Assembly (NCBI GenBank): GCA_002358895.1 | Contig: DEPR01000088.1 | Location: forward strand, 1-27,545 | DNA from: Ruminococcus sp. UBA3387 | Lineage (GTDB): Bacteria; Bacillota; Clostridia; Oscillospirales; Ruminococcaceae | Direction: 5' to 3' | DNA length: 27,545 nucleotides | Shown here: piece by piece, positions 1 through 7,326 of the stretch | Numbering within the stretch: the stretch's first letter is position 1 | Layout: each line of letters opens with the position of its first letter | Translations under genes and position numbers: made by a program | The notes under the pieces: generated by a model | Seen by the model: only the letters and a program-made list of their open reading frames with translations | Databases searched by the model: none | What the model was told of the DNA's origin: nothing

Positions 1-843
1 GGTATGGCAAGGAACACGGGTCTTGAGATGGCTGAAGGGAAATATATTTATTTCATTGACAGCGATGATTACATACTTCCCGGCTTGTTTTCAGATGTCT
101 ATAGCAGGCTTATGAAAAAAGAGCACGATGTTGTTTTTTATGGCATAAGACGTGTTGACTCCAAGGGGAATGAACTGAGGCTTCTGGTTCCTGATATTGA
201 AAAGGTGGAATATGACTCCAATGATGAGATAAAAAATGAGCTTTTCCCTGAATTCTTTACTAAAAATCCACACACGGGGCATATAACCAATCTTGTTATA
301 AGTATGTGTAACAGCTGTTGGAGGGTGGATTTCTTCAAGGAAAACGGCTTGAAGTTCGTTTCCGAGAGGGAATATATAAGCGAGGACATATGGTTTTATG
401 TTGACGCTTTCAGATACCTGCAGTCGGTTGAGATAATCAGTAAGCTTTATTACTGCTATTGTCAGAACGAAGGCTCATTGACGGTTTCATACAAGCCTGA
501 AAGATTTTCAAGGATAAAAAAGTTTTACAGTGAGGTTATTGATTTTGCAAGGCAGGCAGGATATTCAGATGAGGTTATTTTAAGGCTTCATTCTTCTTTT
601 CTTGGGACAACTCTGGGCTGTCTTAAAACCGAGGCTTCCCAATTTAACAAGGCAGGCTTTTTCAAGGCATATAAGAGATGCAGGGAAATCTGTAAGGACG
701 AAATGCTGAGAAAGGCTGTCAGAATTTATCCGAAGAAGCATCTGAACAAGCATTGGAAAATGTTCTGTTTCTGTGTAAACCACAAGCTGAACTTTATATT
801 ATATCTGAAACTGATTCTGCAGTATTATGTCAGAGGAATTTAA
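1..843 (+). CDS. Family 2 glycosyltransferase, 5'-truncated
   Basis: The reading frame is open at the left edge (GGT then ATG AGA-like codons), so the annotated ATG at 4 is probably internal and the true start lies outside the window. The first visible residues (ARNTGLEMAEGKYIYFIDSDD) match the middle of a GT-A family 2 domain: the conserved ARN-GL stretch followed by the DxD-type metal and nucleotide-sugar site (DSDD). The N-terminal strand of the Rossmann-like fold (usually IIPVYN, about 80 residues upstream) is missing. The remaining 200 residues are a variable acceptor-side region with basic patches near the C-terminus. It is expected to transfer a sugar from an NDP-sugar to a lipid-linked glycan at the cytoplasmic membrane. 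It is followed 20 bases later by the pyruvyl transferase gene, so it belongs to the same polysaccharide operon. The family is clear; donor and acceptor cannot be read from sequence. Confidence 0.85.
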   Translation, partial: GMARNTGLEMAEGKYIYFIDSDDYILPGLFSDVYSRLMKKEHDVVFYGIRRVDSKGNELRLLVPDIEKVEYDSNDEIKNELFPEFFTKNPHTGHITNLVISMCNSCWRVDFFKENGLKFVSEREYISEDIWFYVDAFRYLQSVEIISKLYYCYCQNEGSLTVSYKPERFSRIKKFYSEVIDFARQAGYSDEVILRLHSSFLGTTLGCLKTEASQFNKAGFFKAYKRCREICKDEMLRKAVRIYPKKHLNKHWKMFCFCVNHKLNFILYLKLILQYYVRGI

Positions 844-863
844 CGGCTGAGGAAAGTTGAAAA

Positions 864-2012
864 ATGAAAATTAAAACTTGCACACTTACCTGGATTCATA
901 ACGGAAATTACGGAACAATGCTTCAGGCTTATGCTTTGCAGAAGGTTCTGGAGCTTAACGGTTATGAAAATGTTATTATAGATTATAAGCCCGGAAAGCT
1001 TATGAAGGTTATAAATCTGTTTACCAGTGGCAATTCCCTGAAATTGTTTTATTACAAGTTCAGGGGCTTTCTTGATTCTATTGAAGAGAGAAAATCAAAA
1101 AAGTCCGAATCAGAAGAAGCAATCAGCCGAAACGATTGCTTTGATATTTTTGTGAGGGAGAGTCTGAAGACAACTGACGTTTTCCGTACACCCCGTGAGC
1201 TGAAAAAACTCAGGGGTAAATATGACGCATATATCTGCGGAAGCGACCAGATTTGGAATCCCGGGCTTTTAAATCCACCTTATTTTTTCAGGTTTTTGTC
1301 TGACGAGGACAAGAGGGTGGCTTATGGGCCAAGCTTCGGAGTAACGTCTATAGGTAAAAAGAAGAAAAATAGAATAAAGGGCTATTTGTCAAAGTTTTCA
1401 GCCCTGTCTGTACGAGAGCCTCAGGGCGTTGGAATTTTTGAGGATATGGGCTTTGATACCCAAAAGACCCCTGTTGTGCTTGACCCGACAATGCTTATTG
1501 AGAAACAGGAGTGGCAGAAGTTTACCCAGAATACAGAGGCTGAGGGTGAACCATATATTCTATGCTATTTTCTGCACGATAATCCGACTTATTGGAAGGC
1601 TGTAGACAGGCTTAAATCGGAGCTTAACTGTAAGGTTATAGTTGTGCCTATTGCTGTTGACGCATATAAGTCAGGTTATGACATAAGACAGAACACAAGC
1701 CCTCAGCAATGGGTAAGACTTGTGAGCAATGCTGAATTTGTGCTGACGGACTCTTATCATTGCGTTTTGTTCAGTCTTATTTCGCACAGGAATTTTTACG
1801 TTTTCAAACGCTTTGAGGATAATGACCCTGAGTCGCAGAATTCAAGGATTGATAACATACTTGACAAGGCAGGGCTTGGGGACAGGTTCTTGTCAAGGTC
1901 GGCTGAGCTAACCGAGATAAAGGCTATTGATGATTTTTCGGCTGTGGATAAAATGCTGGAGGAGCAACGGGCAGAATCCTTGTCATATCTGAAAAATGCT
2001 ATTGATTTATAG
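864..2012 (+). CDS. Polysaccharide pyruvyl transferase family protein
   Basis: This 382-residue protein has the layout of the PS_pyruv_trans family (CsaB/WcaK-like). The N-terminal motif HNGNYGTMLQAYALQ is at residues 12-26, the glycine/serine motif YICGSDQIWNP at 123-133, SVREP at 182-186 and VLDPTM at 205-210. The C-terminal TDSYHCVLFSLI segment carries the conserved His at 299. Characterised family members transfer pyruvate from phosphoenolpyruvate onto a sugar to form a ketal; that this copy does so is inferred. It sits between a glycosyltransferase and an iron-sulphur protein of the FrhB family, a grouping often seen in surface-polysaccharide loci. The gap to the next gene is 11 bases, so the genes are almost certainly co-transcribed. 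No signal peptide is visible, which fits a cytoplasmic enzyme. Confidence 0.88.
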   Translation: MKIKTCTLTWIHNGNYGTMLQAYALQKVLELNGYENVIIDYKPGKLMKVINLFTSGNSLKLFYYKFRGFLDSIEERKSKKSESEEAISRNDCFDIFVRESLKTTDVFRTPRELKKLRGKYDAYICGSDQIWNPGLLNPPYFFRFLSDEDKRVAYGPSFGVTSIGKKKKNRIKGYLSKFSALSVREPQGVGIFEDMGFDTQKTPVVLDPTMLIEKQEWQKFTQNTEAEGEPYILCYFLHDNPTYWKAVDRLKSELNCKVIVVPIAVDAYKSGYDIRQNTSPQQWVRLVSNAEFVLTDSYHCVLFSLISHRNFYVFKRFEDNDPESQNSRIDNILDKAGLGDRFLSRSAELTEIKAIDDFSAVDKMLEEQRAESLSYLKNAIDL

Positions 2013-2023
2013 GAGTGTAATAG

Positions 2024-3205
2024 ATGAAAATCTGTGAAAAATGTGCAGGCTGCAGGGCTTGTGAAATGGCTTGTCCTGTAAATGCAATCACTATGGTTGA
2101 GGACGAGGAAGGCTTCAGACAGCCCAAGATAGACGAAAACGTCTGTGTTTCTTGTGGCTTGTGTAAAAAAATCTGCCCTCAGAGCAACAGAATACAGATT
2201 GAAATGCTTAAACCCCAGGCTGCTTATGCCGCACAGCTTTCAGATGAAAATGTGCTTATGACAAGTACATCAGGTGGCGTTTTTGCAGCTTTGGCACAGG
2301 ATGTTTTTGCTGTCGGTGGTGTAGTTTTCGGCGTGAAAATGGACGAAAATCAGAGGGCTGTTCATTGTATGACTGACGATATAAGTCAGCTTAGTTCAAT
2401 CCGTGGAAGCAAGTATGTTGCAAGCGATACGGCTGATACATACAGGCGGGCAAAGGAAAAGCTGGATAGTGGCGTACAAGTGCTGTATTCAGGCTGTCCT
2501 TGTCAGATTGCCGGGCTGAGAGCTTTTCTGCGAAAGGATTATTCGAATCTGCTGACGGTGGATGTTATATGCCACGGTGCACCAAGTCAGAAGCTTTTTG
2601 ATGTATACCGAAAGGGGCTTGAGAAGAAGCAGGGACAGGTCCGTGATTATCTGTTCAGGGATAAAAGCAGATACGGCTGGGGCGTTTATTGGAGCTATGT
2701 TAACGCTTCAGGCAAAAAGAAGACGGGAGGAATTCACGACAACCCTTATTGTTCTGCATTTATAGATAACACGGCAAATGGTGAATGTTGTTATGAGTGC
2801 CGATATGTAGGGCTTGAAAACCGAGTGGGCGATATAACCTTAGGGGACTATTGGAGCGTGGATAGGGTACACCCTGAAATGGCTTCAAATAAGGGCGTTT
2901 CAGCTGTTATATGCAACACGGAAGTGGGCAGAAAGTGGGCTGAAAGGGCTTTGGAAAAGTGCAGATTTGTACCATCGAGTGCTGAAATCATCGGTAAATA
3001 CAACCCAAGCCTTATGGAGGCATCAATCAGACCACAGGTTAGAGATACGATTTACAAGGGTATTGACAGCAAGTCGCCAGAAGCTTTTGTGAAAGAAAAC
3101 CTACATATCCCGATGAAAAAATACATCAAGACAAAAATAAGACTTAAAATTCCTTATGGGGCAAGAGTCAGAATCAAAAAGCTTAAAGCCCTGATTAAAG
3201 GATAA
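2024..3205 (+). CDS. 4Fe-4S protein of the coenzyme F420 hydrogenase/dehydrogenase beta-subunit family
   Basis: The 393-residue protein starts with two ferredoxin-type cluster motifs: C7-x2-C10-x2-C13-x3-C17-P and C41-x2-C44-x2-C47-x3-C51-P. They are followed by the FrhB N- and C-terminal domains, including TSTSGGVFAALAQ (about 80-92), YSGCPCQIAGL (about 156-166), DVICHGAPS and a later CCYECRY cysteine group. In methanogens FrhB binds FAD and reduces F420. Clostridia do not generally use F420 as a central cofactor, so a flavin-dependent redox step on a polysaccharide precursor, or electron supply to a partner, is the inferred role. It follows directly after the pyruvyl transferase gene. A hairpin at 3225-3260 may end the transcript. 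The family assignment is firm; the reaction is unknown. Confidence 0.88.
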   Translation: MKICEKCAGCRACEMACPVNAITMVEDEEGFRQPKIDENVCVSCGLCKKICPQSNRIQIEMLKPQAAYAAQLSDENVLMTSTSGGVFAALAQDVFAVGGVVFGVKMDENQRAVHCMTDDISQLSSIRGSKYVASDTADTYRRAKEKLDSGVQVLYSGCPCQIAGLRAFLRKDYSNLLTVDVICHGAPSQKLFDVYRKGLEKKQGQVRDYLFRDKSRYGWGVYWSYVNASGKKKTGGIHDNPYCSAFIDNTANGECCYECRYVGLENRVGDITLGDYWSVDRVHPEMASNKGVSAVICNTEVGRKWAERALEKCRFVPSSAEIIGKYNPSLMEASIRPQVRDTIYKGIDSKSPEAFVKENLHIPMKKYIKTKIRLKIPYGARVRIKKLKALIKG

Positions 3206-3224
3206 AGATAACAGGATATTATAT

Positions 3225-3260
3225 GGACAGCTTTGGAAGATGCTTTCGGGGCTGTCTTTT
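3225..3260 (+). terminator. Probable intrinsic terminator after the polysaccharide trio
   Basis: GACAGC (3226-3231) pairs with GCTGTC (3251-3256) around a 19-base loop that can form a small inner stem (GAAG/CTTTC), followed by TTTTG. The stem is short and the T-run modest, so efficiency is uncertain, but its position between the stop at 3205 and the next promoter supports it. Confidence 0.55.
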
Positions 3261-3278
3261 GTTTGCTTTTGCAAGCTA

Positions 3279-3307
3279 TTGACGGATTAAATAAAACGTG
3301 ATACAAT
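3279..3307 (+). promoter_or_regulatory. SigA-type promoter of the flippase gene
   Basis: The -35 box is TTGACG (3279-3284) and the -10 box TACAAT (3302-3307), separated by 17 bases. They lie 65 bases upstream of the ATG at 3373, so this gene can be transcribed apart from the upstream trio. Confidence 0.75.
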
Positions 3308-3372
3308 AAAAAAGTTATATGCAAAATTTTGTGTAGTTTAAATGCGTTGACATAGAAAATGGGAGATAAAAA

Positions 3373-4791
3373 ATGCAAAGAGAAAAATATCTTATGAAAA
3401 ATCTGATATTGTTTGCACTTGGTAGTGTGGGAACAAAATTGATATCGTTTTTTCTTATTCCTCTTTATACGAATATTTTAACCACATCGGAATACGGAAC
3501 TGCTGATTTTGCTTTTACTATCTGCACAATATTAGTGCCGATTATAACATTCAATATGGCTGAATCAGTTATGCGTTTTTCCCTTGACAAGGGTGCTGAC
3601 CGCAACCAGATAATCAGCGTTGGATATGTGTTCTGTATTATCTGTATACTGCTCGGGTCTATTGCTATACCTGTTTCAGGGATATTCAAGACAGTTGAAA
3701 ACTATAGCCTTTACATATTTCTTTACAGCGTAACTTACGGCATAAATCAGATATTAATCAGCAATCTGAGAGGAAAGGAAAAGGTTCTTCAGTATTCTAT
3801 AAGCAACATTCTTCATACCTTCTGTATTGCGGTTTTCAATATTCTGTTCCTTGTAGTGATGGAAACAGGTATCGACGGTTATTTTATTGCAAACATTATT
3901 TCAAATGTTGTTACTATTATTTATTCTGCTGTCGTGGGTGAGCTTAAGGGCTCTGTAAAGAATTTCAGCCTTAACAAAATCCTGATGAAAAAGATGGTGA
4001 AATATTCGTCAGCAATGATTCCCGACTGCCTTATGTGGTGGGTAATCAACTCCTCAGACAGAATTATGGTTACGGCTATGGAGGGTGCAGACGCAAACGG
4101 AATCTATGCTATTTCTTACAAGATTCCTTCACTTTTAAGCACCTTTGCAGTAATCTTCAATCAGGCCTGGTCCTATTCTGCAATAAGAGAGGATGAAAGT
4201 GCTGACAGAGAAGAATACAACAACAAGATTTATGATAAAATGGTAAAGACCTTGTTCTTATGCACAAGTGGACTGCTTATGATTATAAAGCCGTTGCTTA
4301 GTGTATATGTACACGAAGATTATTATTCTGCCTGGAAGTATACCCCTTTCCTGTTTATGGCGTTTATGTTTACAACCCTGGGAATGTTTGTGGCGGCTTC
4401 ATATACAGTCAATAAGGACGGAAAAGGATTTCTTGTTGCAGCTGTTTTAAGTGCAGGTACAAACGTTGTACTTAACTTTATTTTAATTCCTTTAATGGGA
4501 GTAACAGGTGCCGCTGTTGCAACACTTATTAGCTATTTTGTAAGATTTGTATTTGTAACTATAAACACAAGAAAGTATATTCACATTAAAGTGCTTCAGA
4601 AAAAACATATTATGGGATATATAGTGCTGGCGTTTATGTGTGCTTCGGTATTCCTTGAGGGCATTGTCGGTCAGCTGATTCTTATTGCTGAATTCGGCAT
4701 TATGGTTGTATTAATGAAAGATTATATTATTGAAGCATTTGGCTTGGTGAAAAAAATCCTGGTTGACAAGCTGGGTAAAAAATCAGCATAA
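3373..4791 (+). CDS. Wzx/MATE-like polysaccharide flippase (oligosaccharide exporter)
   Basis: This is a 472-residue, very hydrophobic protein with roughly 12-14 predicted membrane helices and short charged loops. It starts with the typical N-terminus of the polysaccharide biosynthesis (RfbX/Wzx) family: a short basic stretch, then an amphipathic helix with GSVGTKLISFFLIPLYT. The motif SSDRIMVTAMEGADANGIY in the middle corresponds to the conserved SLDRFLL...GLY region of the family. Such proteins move undecaprenyl-linked oligosaccharide units across the cytoplasmic membrane. The RBS GGGAG stands 8 bases before ATG. Its location after the glycosyltransferase, pyruvyl transferase and FrhB-like genes supports export of the glycan they make. 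It has its own promoter and ends in a strong hairpin. Confidence 0.9.
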   Translation: MQREKYLMKNLILFALGSVGTKLISFFLIPLYTNILTTSEYGTADFAFTICTILVPIITFNMAESVMRFSLDKGADRNQIISVGYVFCIICILLGSIAIPVSGIFKTVENYSLYIFLYSVTYGINQILISNLRGKEKVLQYSISNILHTFCIAVFNILFLVVMETGIDGYFIANIISNVVTIIYSAVVGELKGSVKNFSLNKILMKKMVKYSSAMIPDCLMWWVINSSDRIMVTAMEGADANGIYAISYKIPSLLSTFAVIFNQAWSYSAIREDESADREEYNNKIYDKMVKTLFLCTSGLLMIIKPLLSVYVHEDYYSAWKYTPFLFMAFMFTTLGMFVAASYTVNKDGKGFLVAAVLSAGTNVVLNFILIPLMGVTGAAVATLISYFVRFVFVTINTRKYIHIKVLQKKHIMGYIVLAFMCASVFLEGIVGQLILIAEFGIMVVLMKDYIIEAFGLVKKILVDKLGKKSA

Positions 4792-4795
4792 AATT

Positions 4796-4830
4796 AACGG
4801 CAGTTCTTTTAAAAGAGCTGCCGTTTTGTT
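4796..4830. terminator. Strong hairpin terminator at the convergent flippase/nth junction
   Basis: AACGGCAG (4796-4803) pairs perfectly with CTGCCGTT (4818-4825), and the inner bases TTCTTT/AAAGAG continue the stem almost to a 2-4 base loop. TTTTGTTTT follows on the plus strand; on the minus strand the exit reads AATTTTAT. It probably stops transcription of the flippase gene from the left and of nth from the right. Confidence 0.85.
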
Positions 4831-5463
4831 TTATCTTTTCTTATTAGCCGAACAGATTTCGCCGAGTACACATTCAGTGCATTTTTCTCCTCTTGCCTTG
4901 CAGGTTTCACGTCCGAAAAGCACAAGCCTGTGGCAGAAATCCGAAGATAGCTCGGGCGGAATGATTTTCAGCAAATCCTGTTCAACTTTCACAGGGTCGG
5001 TATTCTTAGTAAGACCAAGCCTTCCGCAAATGCGTATGCAATGGGTATCGGTTACAATAGCAGGCTTGTGGAAAACGTCCCCCATAATAAGATTAGCTGT
5101 CTTTCTGCCTATGCCCGAAAGGGTAGTCAGTTCCTCAATAGTCTGTGGGATTTCACCACCGAAATCAGCAATAATCTGCTGACACATTTCCACTATTGAT
5201 TTAGCCTTTGTTTTATACAGTCCACAAGGCTTTACGATTTCTTCAACGTCCTTTATATCTGCATTTGCAAAATCCTCAATAGATTTATATTTAGCAAAAA
5301 GGTCTTTGGTTACAATATTTACTCTTGCGTCGGTGCATTGTGCAGAAAGTCTGCCTGCAATCATAAGCTCGTGGGGCTGTGAATATGTCAATGAGCATAA
5401 AGCATCAGGATATTTTTGTTCAAGAAGCCTGCAAATCTGAAGGGCTTTTTCTTTTTTTGTCAA
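4831..5463 (-). CDS. nth: Endonuclease III (DNA glycosylase/AP lyase)
   Basis: This is base-excision repair endonuclease III, which removes oxidised pyrimidines and cleaves the abasic site by beta-elimination. With the start chosen here the protein has 210 residues, against 211 in E. coli. Visible features are LSAQCTD in the DNA-intercalating region, the helix-hairpin-helix LSGIGRKTANLIMG with the catalytic Lys (121), and VTDTH with the catalytic Asp (139). The C-terminal 4Fe-4S loop is C-x6-C-x2-C-x5-C. A longer frame begins at a GTG at 5472, but that GTG is part of GAGGTG (5475-5470), a good ribosome binding site six bases before TTG (5463-5461). I therefore prefer the TTG start. A near-consensus promoter stands just upstream, so it is transcribed as a single gene. 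Confidence 0.93.
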   Translation of the reverse strand: MTKKEKALQICRLLEQKYPDALCSLTYSQPHELMIAGRLSAQCTDARVNIVTKDLFAKYKSIEDFANADIKDVEEIVKPCGLYKTKAKSIVEMCQQIIADFGGEIPQTIEELTTLSGIGRKTANLIMGDVFHKPAIVTDTHCIRICGRLGLTKNTDPVKVEQDLLKIIPPELSSDFCHRLVLFGRETCKARGEKCTECVLGEICSANKKR

Positions 5464-5469
5464 CTTTAT

Positions 5470-5475
5470 CACCTC
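5470..5475 (-). promoter_or_regulatory. RBS that sets a TTG start for nth
   Basis: GAGGTG on the minus strand lies six bases before TTG at 5463. The possible GTG start at 5472 overlaps this RBS and has no RBS of its own. Homology with E. coli Nth also fits the shorter form. Confidence 0.65.
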
Positions 5476-5481
5476 ATAAAT

Positions 5482-5510
5482 ATATTAACTTATCCCCACG
5501 TTTTTGTCAA
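5482..5510 (-). promoter_or_regulatory. Near-consensus SigA promoter of nth
   Basis: The minus strand has TTGACA (5510-5505) and TAATAT (5487-5482) with a 17-base spacer. The -35 box directly abuts the T-tract of the aqpZ terminator (CTTTTTTG then TTGACA), so upstream transcription is stopped right where nth transcription begins. Confidence 0.85.
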
Positions 5511-5546
5511 CAAAAAAGCTGTACCAATGCTAAGCATTGATACAGC
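5511..5546 (-). terminator. Terminator of the aquaporin gene
   Basis: A 13-base stem (5518-5530 with 5534-5546, one G-T wobble) closes on a 3-base loop. On the minus strand it is followed by TTTTTT (5517-5512). It lies 15 bases after the aqpZ stop. Confidence 0.9.
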
Positions 5547-5560
5547 CGTTTTGATATGAA

Positions 5561-6268
5561 TTATTCAGCGTCTTTTCCTTCAAGGAATTTGTAGACTACT
5601 GCAGCAAGTGCTGCACCAACAAGTGGACCTACGATAAATACCCAGAGGCTTGCAACAGGGTCGCCGTTTCCACTGATAGCAGCAACGATTGCGGGACCGA
5701 TACTTCTTGCAGGGTTAACAGATGTTCCTGTAAGACCGATGCCGAGAATATGTACAAATGTAAGTGTAAGGCCGATTACGATGCCTGCAAATGAACCGTG
5801 GTTTGCTTTCTTTGATGTTACGCCGAGAATAGCAATAACAAAGATGAATGTAAGCACGATTTCAACAAGCAGACCAGCCCAGATGCTTCCGTTTACGCCT
5901 GCAAGGCCGTTTGAACCGAAGCCACCTGTCATATCCTTGACATCGCCAAGGTTGAAGATTGCAGCAAGAACGCCTGCACCAGCCAATGCACCAAGGCACT
6001 GAGAAATGATATAGCCGATAAATTCAGCAATTTTCATACCACCTGTCAACAGTACGCCCAAAGAAACTGCAGGGTTGATATGACAGCCTGAAATGTTGCC
6101 GATTGAGTATGCCATTGCAACGATTGTAAGACCGAAAGCCAGGGCAGTAAGGATATATCCTCCACCGTTCACAGCATCACAGCCAACCAACATTGCAGTA
6201 CCACAGCCCATAATTACCAGAACCATTGTTCCGATAAATTCAGCAACATACTTTTTGATTGAACTCAT
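5561..6268 (-). CDS. aqpZ: AqpZ-type aquaporin (MIP family water channel)
   Basis: The 235-residue protein has the six-helix MIP fold with both half-helix motifs: GCHINPAVS in the first half and TSVNPARS in the second. The selectivity-filter residues can be read by alignment with E. coli AqpZ: Phe in ALAFGLT, His in LTFVHILG, Thr in LTGTSVNPAR, and the Arg after the second NPA. This is the water-selective set rather than the Trp/Gly/Phe/Arg set of glycerol facilitators. Length matches AqpZ (231). The frame extends upstream to 6292, but AAGGAGG (6284-6278) stands 9 bases before the ATG at 6268, which also matches the family N-terminus (MSSIKKYVAEFIGT). It is monocistronic, with its own promoter and terminator. 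The likely role is rapid osmotic water flow across the cytoplasmic membrane. Confidence 0.93.
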   Translation of the reverse strand: MSSIKKYVAEFIGTMVLVIMGCGTAMLVGCDAVNGGGYILTALAFGLTIVAMAYSIGNISGCHINPAVSLGVLLTGGMKIAEFIGYIISQCLGALAGAGVLAAIFNLGDVKDMTGGFGSNGLAGVNGSIWAGLLVEIVLTFIFVIAILGVTSKKANHGSFAGIVIGLTLTFVHILGIGLTGTSVNPARSIGPAIVAAISGNGDPVASLWVFIVGPLVGAALAAVVYKFLEGKDAE

Positions 6269-6290
6269 AGTTAAAAACCTCCTTGATTTC

Positions 6291-6304
6291 ATAACAAATG
6301 TTAT
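6291..6304. repeat. Small inverted repeat in the aqpZ leader
   Basis: ATAACA and TGTTAT are separated by two bases and end just upstream of the aqpZ RBS. A second small repeat, AGGG...CCCT, lies at 6311-6326. They may be an operator or leader structure, or simply AT-rich chance. Confidence 0.35.
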
Positions 6305-6332
6305 GTTTTAAGGGTAAATATTCCCTGAATTT

Positions 6333-6361
6333 GTTATAATAAAATACAATAAATTTGTCAA
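6333..6361 (-). promoter_or_regulatory. SigA promoter of aqpZ
   Basis: TTGACA (6361-6356) and TATAAC (6338-6333) are separated by 17 bases on the minus strand. The transcript would have a leader of about 60 bases that contains small inverted repeats (see 6291-6326). Confidence 0.8.
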
Positions 6362-6379
6362 TAAAATTTCTTTATTAAC

Positions 6380-6399
6380 AAAAACCCTCCGTGGAGGAT
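6380..6399 (-). terminator. Terminator of the DUF5662 gene
   Basis: On the minus strand ATCCTC (6399-6394) pairs with GAGGGT (6389-6384, one wobble) around a CACG loop, followed by TTTTTG. It begins 5 bases past the stop codon and ends before the aqpZ promoter. Confidence 0.75.
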
Positions 6400-6403
6400 G
6401 TGC

Positions 6404-6931
6404 TTAATATTCTTTCATATTTCTGAGATAATCAAAGGTCTTTTCTTCACCCTGTTCTTTAAGCATAACAAGCAGGCTTTCGAGAAGCTGGGAGGTTTCA
6501 GGGTGGATGATTCTTTTTCCCTTTGCCCTCATAAAGTATTCAAGAGAGCTTGCGTCGGTATAATCCTTGCCCATATATATTTTGCTTGCGGCAACTCTGT
6601 CGCAGAACATTTCCTTGACATATTTTAACGGCATTTTCACAGGGCTCATAACTCTTGTTACAGGGCTGTAGTCTGTCCAGTATTCAAAGTGGTGCTTGTT
6701 TCTGCCCTTGTGGTGAATCCAGGCTAAGGAGTAGCCGTTTTGTTCACGCTCGGCTTCGTTGGGCGAACGGTTGCCCAGGAAAAATCTTGCACCCTGCATA
6801 AACTCGGTCGGGGAAAATTTTGAAAGGTCGTGAAACAAACCCTGCCAAAGTATTCCTGCCTTTTTGCAGTGTCTTATAACCATATGCCGATGTCTGATAA
6901 TCGTTTTTAAATGTGAAAAAGCCTTGTTCAT
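6404..6931 (-). CDS. DUF5662 family protein
   Basis: This 175-residue soluble protein has unknown function and matches the DUF5662 family by its motifs. They are HRHMVIRHC (about 14-22), GLFHDLSKFSPTEF (about 31-44) with an HD pair at 34-35, GNRSPNEAERE (about 53-63), and WIHHKGRNKHHFEYW (about 71-85). The many conserved His residues plus the HD pair suggest a metal site resembling that of HD-domain hydrolases, but this is inference and no substrate is known. The frame extends upstream to 6973. I chose the ATG at 6931 because AAAGGA lies about 10 bases before it and a good promoter stands at 6964-6992, which would put any longer start before the transcription start. It is transcribed alone. 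Confidence 0.82.
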   Translation of the reverse strand: MNKAFSHLKTIIRHRHMVIRHCKKAGILWQGLFHDLSKFSPTEFMQGARFFLGNRSPNEAEREQNGYSLAWIHHKGRNKHHFEYWTDYSPVTRVMSPVKMPLKYVKEMFCDRVAASKIYMGKDYTDASSLEYFMRAKGKRIIHPETSQLLESLLVMLKEQGEEKTFDYLRNMKEY

Positions 6932-6963
6932 TTCTTTCAAATCCTTTATATTGATATACAACA

Positions 6964-6992
6964 AGTATAGCATATAGACGTGCTGAAATCAA
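6964..6992 (-). promoter_or_regulatory. SigA promoter of the DUF5662 gene
   Basis: On the minus strand TTGATT (6992-6987) and TATACT (6969-6964) are 17 bases apart. The -35 box abuts the stop codon of the preceding small gene. This start site also argues against the longer DUF5662 frame. Confidence 0.78.
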
Positions 6993-6993
6993 G

Positions 6994-7326
6994 CTAAATA
7001 AGCAGATACCCAAGCCCCAGAAGGAGCTTTATATCAGCTCCGTTTTTATAGAGAATATAAATCATCATTGCGATAAGTGCCTTTTCTTCGTCAATTTTTA
7101 TGTTTGATATGGTGAACAGCTCTTTGCTCTGATTACCCAGCAAGCCGTTGAGCAGACCTTGCAAAGGCTGTTGGGAATGGTTGCTTTGGGGCTGTGGTTT
7201 AGGGGGACTATTAGGTGAGGATGGTGTGCCGTTTACAATGTTTCGTGAGCGTTTCTGCATTTCCTGTACACGTTTCACAGCCTCCTCCTGCATAGTGGAA
7301 AAATCCTTGGAGTTATAATAATCCAA
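6994..7326 (-). CDS. Unassigned small protein, third gene of a Q/N-rich cluster
   Basis: I do not recognise a named family. The predicted 110-residue protein has three parts. Residues 1-30 are a charged, helix-prone N-terminus with KRVQEMQKRSRN; residues 31-60 are a low-complexity Pro/Ser/Gln/Asn linker. The C-terminus (about 75-110) is hydrophobic and Leu-rich, containing EEKALIAMMIYILYKNGAD and LLLGLGYLLI. The C-terminal pattern could be a membrane-active or self-associating helix pair. The longer frame starts at 7350, but GGGAGGGG (7340-7333) stands 6 bases before TTG at 7326, so TTG is the preferred start. That start overlaps the end of the preceding gene by 14 bases, implying translational coupling. 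Confidence 0.65.
   Translation of the reverse strand: MDYYNSKDFSTMQEEAVKRVQEMQKRSRNIVNGTPSSPNSPPKPQPQSNHSQQPLQGLLNGLLGNQSKELFTISNIKIDEEKALIAMMIYILYKNGADIKLLLGLGYLLI

Noticed and set aside
3347..3352. TTGACA close to the flippase start
   Set aside because: A -10 box 17 bases downstream would fall on the start codon region, so it cannot be a useful -35 for this gene; the promoter at 3279-3307 is better.
4763..5182. A 139-codon plus-strand frame opposite nth
   Set aside because: It crosses the terminator hairpin and lies opposite the endonuclease III gene; no family features.
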